A DNA stretch of 6,740 nucleotides from an uncultured Clostridia bacterium (GTDB lineage Bacteria; Bacillota; Clostridia; Oscillospirales; Acutalibacteraceae), in assembly GCA_946006915.1 (NCBI GenBank), contig CAMFZK010000054.1, positions 1 through 6,740 of the forward strand, written 5' to 3'. Shown piece after piece: positions 1 through 6,740 of the stretch (position 1 is the first letter of the stretch; every line of letters starts with the position of its first letter). Position numbers and translations under genes: made by a program. The notes under the pieces are model-generated. The model did not search any database and was not told the origin of the DNA. It saw nothing but the letters and a program-made list of their open reading frames with translations.

Positions 1-222
1 AAGAAGTTTTATGACGTTGCGGAAGATGCTTACGTAAAAGGCGATAAGGACACGGTAAATACTTTAATCTGTGTTTTAGCCGCCGCCGCTTATAAAAATG
101 AAAAGGTGACAAATGCAATTAAAGAGATGTTATGTGAAAACGCTCATTTCCTAAATTCATTTGAAAATTTTGTTCCTGCATTCTCTAAAAACAAAAAATT
201 ACTTTCGGCTTTAATTAAATAG
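1..222 (+). CDS. C-terminal end of an unidentified protein (5' end outside window)
   Basis: An open frame runs from the first base of the window to a TAG stop, giving 73 residues with no in-frame stop. The true start lies to the left. The peptide is rich in Lys, Ala, Asn and Glu and looks mostly alpha-helical: an acidic/basic segment (KKFYDVAEDAYVKGDKD), a hydrophobic Leu/Ala stretch (TLICVLAAAAY, around residues 21-31), then a charged helix and a Lys-rich tail ending SALIK. The Leu/Ala stretch is too short and too closely flanked by charged residues to call a membrane segment. I recognise no family or catalytic motif. It is taken as real coding sequence because its codon use resembles that of the neighbouring genes and because the frame ends one base before a strong terminator hairpin. 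It converges on fhs, so it is not part of the purine operon, and its function cannot be inferred from context. Confidence 0.7.
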   Translation, partial: KKFYDVAEDAYVKGDKDTVNTLICVLAAAAYKNEKVTNAIKEMLCENAHFLNSFENFVPAFSKNKKLLSALIK

Positions 223-223
223 T

Positions 224-258
224 AAAAAACACGGTGGAAATTTTCTACCGTGTTTTTT
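224..258. terminator. bidirectional Rho-independent terminator between convergent genes
   Basis: Bases 224-235 (AAAAAACACGGT) and 247-258 (ACCGTGTTTTTT) are perfect 12-base inverted repeats. On the plus strand the stem extends through a G-U pair (236/246) and three more pairs (237-239 with 243-245), leaving a three-base loop. On the minus strand the 236/246 position becomes a C-A mismatch. A-runs before and T-runs after the stem are present in both orientations, so the same hairpin can end the unidentified plus-strand gene (stop at 222) and the pur-fhs transcript (stop at 272). The assignment rests on structure only. Confidence 0.9.
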
Positions 259-271
259 ATATGTGTATTAT

Positions 272-1948
272 TTAGAACAAACCGGAAATTACGCCGTTTT
301 CATCAACGTCAATTCTTTCGGCAGCAGGGGATTTAGGTAATCCCGGCATTGTCATAATATCACCCGTAAGGGCAACTATAAAGCCCGCACCGGCGGAAAT
401 TTTAACGTTTTTAACCGTTACTTTAAAGCCGGTGGGTGCGCCTAATTTTGCAGCATCGTCCGAAAAACTATATTGGGTTTTAGCCATACAAACAGGGCAG
501 TTACTAAAGCCGAGTTCGGTAAGTTTTTCAATTTGCTTTTTGGCGTTCGGGGTTAAAATTACACCGTCACCGCCGTAAATTTTGCGTACAATCGCGTCAA
601 TCTTTTCTTCTATTGTTGTGTCTAATTCATAAGCAAAGGTAAAGTCGGCTTTTTCTTCTTCGCAAAGACGTATAACTTCTTTTGCTAATTCTTCACCGCC
701 TTCGCCGCCTTTTGCCCAAACGTCCGAAAGGATTACATTAACGCCTAATTCTTTGCATTTTGCAATAATAAACTCAATTTCATTGTCAGTATCGGTGGGG
801 AAACGGTTAATAGCTACAACGCAGGGCAATTTATAAACGTCCTTTATATTTGAAAGGTGTTTTAAAAGGTTTGGAATACCTTTTTCGAGTGCTTCTAAAT
901 TCTCTGTGCCAAGTTCCGTTTTTGCAAGTCCGCCGTGCATTTTAAGCGCCCTTACAGTTGCAACAAGTACAACGGCTGAGGGTGTAAGACCTGCCATACG
1001 GCACTTAATATCAAGGAATTTTTCCGCACCTAAATCTGCGCCGAAGCCGGCTTCGGTAATAGCATAGTCACCTAACTTTAATGCCATTTTTGTGGCGGTA
1101 ACACTGTTGCAACCGTGTGCAATATTTGCAAAAGGTCCGCCGTGAACAAGTGCGGGAGTACCTTCTAAAGACTGAACCAAATTGGGTTTAATAGCGTCTT
1201 TTAAAATGGCTGTCATAGCACCTTGAGCGTTCAGTTGACCGCAAGTTACGGGTTTATCGTCATAAGTGTAGCCGACAATTATTTTCGAAAGACGTTCTTT
1301 AAGGTCGCAAATATCGGTAGCAAGGCATAAAACCGCCATAATTTCGCTTGCAACCGTAATGTCAAACCCGTCCTCACGGGGAACGCCGTTTACTTTCCCG
1401 CCAAGACCGTCGGTAATATATCTCAACTGGCGGTCATTCATATCAACGCAACGTTTCCAGGTAATTTTTCTAACATCAATTCCTAATTTGTTGCCTTGAT
1501 GAATGTGGTTGTCAAGCATTGCGGCAAGCAGATTGTTTGCCGCACCAATTGCGTGAAAATCGCCCGTGAAGTGTAAATTTATGTCTTCCATCGGTACTAC
1601 TTGGGCATATCCGCCGCCTGCCGCACCGCCTTTAATACCGAAAACAGGTCCTAATGACGGTTCACGGAGTGCCACGCAAACATTTTTGCCAAGACGGTTA
1701 AGACCGTCCGCAAGGCCAATTGTTGTGGTGGTTTTACCCTCACCCGCAGGGGTGGGGGTAATTGCCGTTACAAGTACAAGTTTGCCGTCTTCTTTTTTAG
1801 TTTCTTTCATTAAAGAAAGGTCGATTTTTGCTTTGTAATTACCGTATTGTTCCAAATATTTGGGTTCAATACCCGCTTTTTTTGCAATTTCGGTAATCGG
1901 TTTCATTTTACAGTTATGAGCAATTTCAATATCAGTTAAGAAATCCAT
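272..1948 (-). CDS. fhs: formate--tetrahydrofolate ligase (formyltetrahydrofolate synthetase)
   Basis: This 558-residue protein is full length for the family and cytoplasmic. It makes 10-formyl-tetrahydrofolate from formate, ATP and tetrahydrofolate (EC 6.3.4.3). The nucleotide-binding loop TPTPAGEGKTTTT spans about residues 64-76, with Lys72 as the P-loop lysine. The family signature GIKGGAAGGGYAQV follows at 104-117, and HFTGDFHAIGAANN lies at 126-139. A second conserved block, VATVRALKMHGG, is at 329-340. Arg95 (in LREPSLGP), Phe383 (in NRFPTDT) and Trp411 (in DVWAKGGEGG) match, by motif, the formyl-phosphate-binding arginine and pterin-stacking aromatics described for the Moorella enzyme. 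The ATG at 1948 fits the usual N-terminus and has AAGGAA seven bases upstream. The gene starts 11 bases after purL and is probably cotranscribed with it. The product supplies the formyl donor for purine synthesis; a Wood-Ljungdahl or formate-assimilation role is also possible but has no support in the window. Confidence 0.98.
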   Translation of the reverse strand: MDFLTDIEIAHNCKMKPITEIAKKAGIEPKYLEQYGNYKAKIDLSLMKETKKEDGKLVLVTAITPTPAGEGKTTTTIGLADGLNRLGKNVCVALREPSLGPVFGIKGGAAGGGYAQVVPMEDINLHFTGDFHAIGAANNLLAAMLDNHIHQGNKLGIDVRKITWKRCVDMNDRQLRYITDGLGGKVNGVPREDGFDITVASEIMAVLCLATDICDLKERLSKIIVGYTYDDKPVTCGQLNAQGAMTAILKDAIKPNLVQSLEGTPALVHGGPFANIAHGCNSVTATKMALKLGDYAITEAGFGADLGAEKFLDIKCRMAGLTPSAVVLVATVRALKMHGGLAKTELGTENLEALEKGIPNLLKHLSNIKDVYKLPCVVAINRFPTDTDNEIEFIIAKCKELGVNVILSDVWAKGGEGGEELAKEVIRLCEEEKADFTFAYELDTTIEEKIDAIVRKIYGGDGVILTPNAKKQIEKLTELGFSNCPVCMAKTQYSFSDDAAKLGAPTGFKVTVKNVKISAGAGFIVALTGDIMTMPGLPKSPAAERIDVDENGVISGLF

Positions 1949-1955
1949 ATTATCA

Positions 1956-1961
1956 TTCCTT
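1956..1961 (-). promoter_or_regulatory. ribosome binding site of fhs, overlapping the purL stop
   Basis: On the minus strand the sequence AAGGAA sits seven bases before the fhs ATG. Its first two bases are the last two of the purL TAA stop. Ribosomes finishing purL therefore end on the fhs binding site, which favours coupled translation and supports the ATG at 1948 as the start. Confidence 0.8.
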
Positions 1962-4900
1962 ATTTAAAGTATTTTACTGCTGATTCGAACATCTTAATGT
2001 CATAATCACCCGGAACATTTTTATAAAGACCGTAGCCCTTTCTTTCGGAGTGACCCATTTTGCCGAATACACGGCCGTCAGGCGAGGTAATACCCTCAAT
2101 AGCGTACATAGAATCGTTGGGGTTAAAGTGAATGTCGCTTGTTGCGTTACCGCCAAAATCAACATACTGTGTAGCAATTTGACCGTTTTCGGCTAACTTG
2201 CTTATAAGTTCTTCGCTTGCTATAAATCTACCCTCACCGTGAGAGATTGGAACATTGTAAATTTCACCCACATTGGTAGCACTAAGCCAAGGTGATTTGT
2301 TAGATGCAATTCTGGTTCTGACAATTCTTGACTGGTGGCGTGCTATTGTGTTAAATGTAAGGGTTGGGCAGTTTTCGTCGGTATCAATAATCTTACCGTA
2401 GGGAACAAGACCTAATTTAATAAGGGCTTGAAAACCGTTACAAATACCGCACATAAGACCGTCACGTTTTTCGAGTAATTCGGTAACCTGTTCTTTTATA
2501 GCGCCGTTGCGGAAGAATGCAGTAATAAATTTACCGCTTCCGTCAGGTTCGTCACCGCCCGAAAAACCGCCGGGGATAAATATCATTTGACTGTCTTTAA
2601 GTTTATTCGCAAATGTATCAACACTTCTTGCAATACCTTCGCTTGTGCGGTTGTTAATTACGAAAATTTCGGGTTCTGCACCGGCGTCACGCATAACTTT
2701 TGCAGAATCAAATTCGCAGTTGGTACCGGGGAAAACAGGAATTAAAACTTTTGGTTTTGCGGTTTTAATTGCGGGGGAAACACGTTCGGTTGCGCTATAT
2801 GAGAAGTTCTTAACAGGGGATTTAGAATCCTTAATGTTGCACTTAAATACGCTTTCCAACTTATCTTCGTAAATACCTAACAATTCGTTAAGTTCTACTG
2901 CTTCGTCACCTAAAGTGATTTTGCCGTCATCAGTTACAACACCTATAACATTTTCGCTGTAAACATCTTCGGTAACTTCAAGAATAAACGAACCGTAATT
3001 ATAACCGAAAATCTTTTGGAGCGAAATACCGTCATTGAATTTAAAGCCAAGAGCGTTACCAAAGCACATTTTCATAACTGCTTCGGCAACACCGCCGATA
3101 GTGGGTGTATAACAGGCAACGCACTTTTTAGAACGCATAAGTTCGGTTACGGTTGCAAAAAGTTTAAGCATAGAATCGGTTTTGGGTAATTTATTACGGT
3201 CAAATTCGGGCGAAAGCATAATTACTTTATTTCCTGCCGATTTAAACTCGTTAGAAACAATATTGTCAACCTTATTGGTTGTAACCGCAAAGGAAACAAG
3301 GGTAGGGGGAACGTCCAAATCTTCAAAACTACCGCTCATAGAATCCTTACCGCCGATAGAACCAATACCGTATTCCAACTGGGCTTTAAACGCACCCAAA
3401 AGTGCGGCTAACGGTTTGCCCCAGCGTTTACCGTCCTTGCCTAAACGTTCAAAATATTCTTGGAATGTTAAATAAACATCCTTAAATTCCGCACCGGTTG
3501 CAATTAACTTACAAACCGATTCAACAACCGCTAAATATGCACCGTGGTAGGGGCTTTCGGTAGTGATAAAGGGGTTGTAACCCCAGGCCATTAAGGAACA
3601 GTCATTAGTGTGTTTCTTTTCAACACTGATTTTTTGTACCATTGCCTGAATAGGTGTTAATTGGTTTTTACCGCCAAACGGCATAAGCACAGTACCTGCA
3701 CCGATTGTAGAGTCAAACTGTTCGGAAAGACCCCGTTTTGAACAAATATTAAGGTCATCTGCCAATTTTTTATAGTTTTCACTAAATGTGCCGCTAACGG
3801 TTTTTTCTTTAAGTTGGGGTTTTGCGGGGGTTACGTCAATGTGTTTTTCCGCACCGTTAGAGTTTAGGAATTCACGGCTGATATTAACAATAGTTTTGCC
3901 GTTCCAGTTCATAATAAGGCGGGGTTCTGCCTTGATTTCGGCAACTACTACCGCTTGCAGGTTTTCACTTTCGGCGAGTTTTAAGAAATTTTCTACATTT
4001 TCTTTTTCAATAACAACTGCCATTCTTTCCTGTGATTCACTGATTGCAAGTTCGGTGCCGTCAAGACCGTCATATTTTTTAGGAACTGCGTTAAGGTCAA
4101 TAACAAGACCGTCTGCCAATTCGCCTATAGCAACCGAAACACCGCCTGCACCAAAGTCGTTACAACGTTTAATCATTTTAGTTGCAACGGGATTTCTGAA
4201 AAGACGTTGAAGTTTGCGTTCTTCGGGGGCATTACCTTTTTGTACTTCCGCACCGCAGGATTCCAAAGACTGCAAAGTGTGTGATTTGGAAGAACCGGTT
4301 GCACCGCCGCAACCGTCACGTCCCGTACTGCCGCCTAAAAGGACAACAACGTCACCGTCTTGCGGTACTTCACGGCGTACATTTTCTTGGGGAGCGGCGG
4401 CAATAACCGCACCAATTTCCATACGTTTAGCGGCATAACCGTCGTGATAGATTTCGTCTACAATACCTGTAGCCAGACCGATTTGGTTGCCGTAGGATGA
4501 ATAACCGTCTGCCGCAGTTGTAACAATCTTTCTTTGGGGAAGTTTTCCCTGCATGGTTTCGCTGACACTCTTAAGCGGGTTTGCAGCTCCGGTAACACGC
4601 ATTGCGCCGTAAACATAACTTCTGCCCGAAAGCGGGTCACGAATAGCACCGCCGATACAGGTAGCCGCACCGCCGAAGGGTTCAATTTCGGTAGGATGGT
4701 TGTGGGTTTCGTTTTTGAATAAAAGTAACCATTTTTCGGGTTTACCGTCTACTTCAACATCAATTTTAACGGTACAGGCGTTGATTTCTTCGGACTCATC
4801 TAATTTATCAAGTTTACCGTCCTTTTTAAGTTGTTTTACCGCAATGGTTGCCAAATCCATAAGGCAAATAGGTTTGGTTCTTCCTAAATTTTTGCGCACT

Positions 4901-5649
4901 TGCAAATATTCGTTGTAAGTATTCTGCAAAAGTTCATCTTCAAATACAACATTGTCAATATTAGTAAGGAATGTGGTGTGACGGCAATGGTCAGACCAGT
5001 AAGTGTCTATCATACGGATTTCGGTAATGGTAGGATTGCGGTTTTCCGATTTAAAATAGTTCTGACAAAATGCAATATCGTCCGCATCCATAGCAAGACC
5101 GTAATTCTTAACAAAATCTTCAAGACCTTTGCGGTCTAAATCAATAAAGCCGTCAAGAGTTTCAACCGTTGTGGGGATATCGTAATTAACCTTTAAGGTT
5201 TCGTAAAGGTCAAGGGTTGCTTCTCTTGATTCTACGGGGTTGATTACATATTTTTTAATGGCCGAAAGTTCGTCCTCTGTAATATTACCGTAAAGGCAGT
5301 AAACCTTTGCGGTTTTAACGGTGGCACGTTCTTTTTGTGAAATTATTTGAATACACTGTGCGGCAGAATCGGCACGTTGGTCATACTGACCGGGGAGGTA
5401 TTCGGTGGCAAATACGGTAGAACCCTTTGTATCAATTTCGGTTGTGGCAATATCAAGTTGCGGTTCGGAAAATACCGTGTTTACCGCATAATCAAACAAA
5501 TCTTTATCAATGTTTTCAACGTCATAACGGTTAATTACCCGAACATCGGTAACCGATTTAATTTGCAACAAGCCGTTAATGTTTGCTAAAACACCCTTTG
5601 CTTCGTTGGCTAATTCTTTTTTCTTTTCAACATAAATACGGTAAACCAT
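1960..5649 (-). CDS. purL: phosphoribosylformylglycinamidine synthase, single-chain form with glutaminase domain
   Basis: PurL is the cytoplasmic enzyme that converts FGAR, glutamine and ATP to FGAM in the fourth step of purine synthesis (EC 6.3.5.3). At 1229 residues it is the large fused form (E. coli 1295), not the split PurS/PurQ/PurL set of Bacillus. It has a PurS-like N-terminal region (about 1-155) and a linker with WSDHCRH (218-224). The first synthase half carries FKNETHNHPT (311-320), GGSTGRDG (439-446) and SESQERM (537-543). The second half carries SIGGKDSMSG (764-773). The class I glutamine amidotransferase domain spans about 967-1229, with PGGFSGGD (1026-1033), nucleophile Cys1070 in GICNGFQ, and His1200/Glu1202 in GHSE completing the triad. 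All key residues are present, so the enzyme should be active on glutamine. The architecture fits the clostridial/streptococcal clade of long PurL. The ATG overlaps the purD stop as TAATG and has GGAGG ten bases upstream. Confidence 0.98.
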   Translation of the reverse strand: MVYRIYVEKKKELANEAKGVLANINGLLQIKSVTDVRVINRYDVENIDKDLFDYAVNTVFSEPQLDIATTEIDTKGSTVFATEYLPGQYDQRADSAAQCIQIISQKERATVKTAKVYCLYGNITEDELSAIKKYVINPVESREATLDLYETLKVNYDIPTTVETLDGFIDLDRKGLEDFVKNYGLAMDADDIAFCQNYFKSENRNPTITEIRMIDTYWSDHCRHTTFLTNIDNVVFEDELLQNTYNEYLQVRKNLGRTKPICLMDLATIAVKQLKKDGKLDKLDESEEINACTVKIDVEVDGKPEKWLLLFKNETHNHPTEIEPFGGAATCIGGAIRDPLSGRSYVYGAMRVTGAANPLKSVSETMQGKLPQRKIVTTAADGYSSYGNQIGLATGIVDEIYHDGYAAKRMEIGAVIAAAPQENVRREVPQDGDVVVLLGGSTGRDGCGGATGSSKSHTLQSLESCGAEVQKGNAPEERKLQRLFRNPVATKMIKRCNDFGAGGVSVAIGELADGLVIDLNAVPKKYDGLDGTELAISESQERMAVVIEKENVENFLKLAESENLQAVVVAEIKAEPRLIMNWNGKTIVNISREFLNSNGAEKHIDVTPAKPQLKEKTVSGTFSENYKKLADDLNICSKRGLSEQFDSTIGAGTVLMPFGGKNQLTPIQAMVQKISVEKKHTNDCSLMAWGYNPFITTESPYHGAYLAVVESVCKLIATGAEFKDVYLTFQEYFERLGKDGKRWGKPLAALLGAFKAQLEYGIGSIGGKDSMSGSFEDLDVPPTLVSFAVTTNKVDNIVSNEFKSAGNKVIMLSPEFDRNKLPKTDSMLKLFATVTELMRSKKCVACYTPTIGGVAEAVMKMCFGNALGFKFNDGISLQKIFGYNYGSFILEVTEDVYSENVIGVVTDDGKITLGDEAVELNELLGIYEDKLESVFKCNIKDSKSPVKNFSYSATERVSPAIKTAKPKVLIPVFPGTNCEFDSAKVMRDAGAEPEIFVINNRTSEGIARSVDTFANKLKDSQMIFIPGGFSGGDEPDGSGKFITAFFRNGAIKEQVTELLEKRDGLMCGICNGFQALIKLGLVPYGKIIDTDENCPTLTFNTIARHQSRIVRTRIASNKSPWLSATNVGEIYNVPISHGEGRFIASEELISKLAENGQIATQYVDFGGNATSDIHFNPNDSMYAIEGITSPDGRVFGKMGHSERKGYGLYKNVPGDYDIKMFESAVKYFK

Positions 5650-6740
5650 TATTTAAGTACCTCCATTGCCTTAGCACCGATATCCTTGCGGTAAAAAGCA
5701 TTATCAAAGTGAACCTGTTCCACATTTTTGTAAGCAAGGGTTAAAGCGTCTTTTAAATTATCTGCCGTGGCGGTAACGCCCAAAACACGTCCGCCTGCGG
5801 TTTTTAAAACACCGTCACAAAGTTTTGCACCTGCAACATAAACCTTGTCTTCCACTTGCGGTTCAATTCTTAGTTCAAAACCGCTTTCGTAATGTTGCGG
5901 ATAGCCGTTTGAAGCCATAACAACACAAGCGGCGGCACCGTTTTTAAACTTAACTTCTGTTTCTTTTAATGTGCCGTTGGTTGTAGCCATCATAACCGTT
6001 AAAAGGTCGCTTTCAAGCAAGGGGAGAACAACCTGTGTTTCGGGGTCACCGAAACGGCAGTTATATTCAATAACTTTAGGTCCTTTAGGAGTAAGCATTA
6101 AGCCAAAATAAAGGCAACCTTTAAAGGTTCGGTTTTCGCTGTTCATAGCGTTTATTGTAGGAATAAATATTTTTTCCATACATTCTTGTGCTATGTCTTC
6201 GGTGTAGTAGGGGTTAGGGGCAACAGTACCCATACCGCCTGTGTTAAGTCCCTTATCGCCGTCCAAAGCACGTTTATGGTCCATAGAAGAAACCATAGGA
6301 ACAACAACCTTACCGTCTGTAAAAGATAGTACCGAAACTTCGGGACCGGTTAAAAATTCTTCAATAACTACGTTGTTTCCGCTTTCGCCGAAGATTTTAT
6401 CCTCCATCATTGAACGAACGGCGTTTTTGGCATCTTCACGTGTTTCGGCAATAATAACACCTTTACCGAGTGCCAAACCGTCTGCCTTAATAACGGTAGG
6501 AATGGGAGCGGTATCCAAATATTTGAGTGCTTTTTCCAAATCGGAAAAAACTTCATATTCAGCGGTGGGAATATTGTATTTTTTCATAAGGTTTTTAGAA
6601 AAAACTTTACTTCCCTCAATGATTGCCGCCGCTTTATTAGGTCCGAAACAGGGGATACCTGCGTTGGTTAAAGCGTCAACCGCACCTAAAACAAGCGGGT
6701 CATCGGGTGCTACTACGGCATAGTCGATTTTGTTGTTAAG
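5649..6740 (-). CDS. purD: phosphoribosylamine--glycine ligase (GAR synthetase), N-terminus outside window
   Basis: PurD joins glycine to 5-phosphoribosylamine with ATP to give GAR, the second step of purine synthesis (EC 6.3.4.13), in the cytoplasm. The frame stays open to the right edge, giving 363 visible residues. The family is usually about 420 long, so roughly the first 55-60 residues, including the glycine-rich GGGGREHA-type motif, are missing. An ATG at 6587 lies inside the protein and is not the start: conserved sequence continues upstream of it (VVAPDDPLVLGAVDAL, FGPNKAAAIIEGSKVFSK). ATP-grasp motifs follow: IKADGLALGKGV (about 6456-6491), EEFLTGPEVSVLSF, DHKRALDGDKGLNTGGMG (about 6231-6282) and the metal-binding YNCRFGDPETQ (about 6034-6067). 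The C-terminal domain begins near NGAAACVVMASNGYPQ. The substrate-loop motif usually written GPE-x-PL reads APDDPL here. The last codons (AMEVLK) contain the purL ribosome binding site. Confidence 0.97.
   Translation of the reverse strand, partial: LNNKIDYAVVAPDDPLVLGAVDALTNAGIPCFGPNKAAAIIEGSKVFSKNLMKKYNIPTAEYEVFSDLEKALKYLDTAPIPTVIKADGLALGKGVIIAETREDAKNAVRSMMEDKIFGESGNNVVIEEFLTGPEVSVLSFTDGKVVVPMVSSMDHKRALDGDKGLNTGGMGTVAPNPYYTEDIAQECMEKIFIPTINAMNSENRTFKGCLYFGLMLTPKGPKVIEYNCRFGDPETQVVLPLLESDLLTVMMATTNGTLKETEVKFKNGAAACVVMASNGYPQHYESGFELRIEPQVEDKVYVAGAKLCDGVLKTAGGRVLGVTATADNLKDALTLAYKNVEQVHFDNAFYRKDIGAKAMEVLK
5660..5664 (-). promoter_or_regulatory. ribosome binding site of purL inside the end of purD
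   Basis: On the minus strand GGAGG lies ten bases before the purL ATG and is formed by the purD codons for Met-Glu-Val (ATG GAG GTA). With the TAATG overlap of stop and start, this decides the purL start at 5649 and points to translational coupling of purD and purL. Confidence 0.8.

Noticed and set aside
1936..1956. Tiny ATG frame (ATG ATA ATA TGG ATT TCT TAA) overlapping the fhs start
   Set aside because: It begins one base after the Shine-Dalgarno GGA, too close for initiation, and it is out of frame with fhs. It is most likely chance.
1949..1959. Possible promoter or terminator between purL and fhs
   Set aside because: The 11-base gap is filled by the ribosome binding site and its spacer. 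There is no hairpin, and I could see no convincing -10/-35 pair.
3788..4210. 140-residue plus-strand open frame opposite purL
   Set aside because: It is antisense to the first synthase half of PurL, shows no domain and has a shadow-like composition rich in Ser, Phe and Thr. The other plus-strand frames within purL and fhs were rejected for the same reason.
5649..6587. A 312-residue purD starting at the ATG at 6587
   Set aside because: Conserved PurD sequence continues in frame upstream to the window edge, so this methionine is internal (in the NLMKKYNIPTAEY region).
6241..6723. 160-residue plus-strand open frame opposite purD
   Set aside because: It lies wholly antisense to a strongly conserved gene. 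Its Ser/Leu/Pro-rich product has no recognisable motif, as expected from reading biased purD codons backwards.
272..6740. Frequent short GC-rich words such as ACCGTC and GCCGCC on the plus strand
   Set aside because: They are spread through coding sequence at codon phase and reflect Gly/Asp/Ala codon preference (GGC, GAC, GGT), not a spaced repeat or a CRISPR array.

Overview
The window is an ordinary, tightly packed stretch of a bacterial chromosome carrying the end of a de novo purine biosynthesis operon. AT-leaning codon usage, GGAGG/AAGGA-type ribosome binding sites, a single-chain PurL and a biosynthetic formate--tetrahydrofolate ligase suggest an anaerobic Firmicute of the class Clostridia, for example an Oscillospirales or Lachnospirales gut-type lineage. 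This placement is inferred from sequence style, not from a database match.

Right to left on the minus strand the order is purD (phosphoribosylamine--glycine ligase, N-terminus beyond the right edge), purL (single-chain phosphoribosylformylglycinamidine synthase with its own glutaminase domain) and fhs (formate--tetrahydrofolate ligase). The purD stop and purL start overlap as TAATG. Only 11 bases separate purL from fhs. No terminator lies between the genes, so they probably form the distal part of one transcript. The products fit together: PurD makes glycinamide ribonucleotide (GAR), PurL converts formylated GAR (FGAR) to FGAM, and Fhs makes the 10-formyl-tetrahydrofolate spent by the two folate-dependent formylation steps (PurN and PurH, not in the window).

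At the left edge a plus-strand gene, visible only as its last 73 codons and not recognised, converges on fhs. The 49-base gap between the two stop codons holds a strong A-stem-T hairpin that reads as a terminator in both directions.

Every base is in a gene or in that short terminator spacer. I found no RNA gene, mobile element, CRISPR array or riboswitch, and nothing that looks like an undescribed system. The most notable point is the coupling of fhs to the pur genes.
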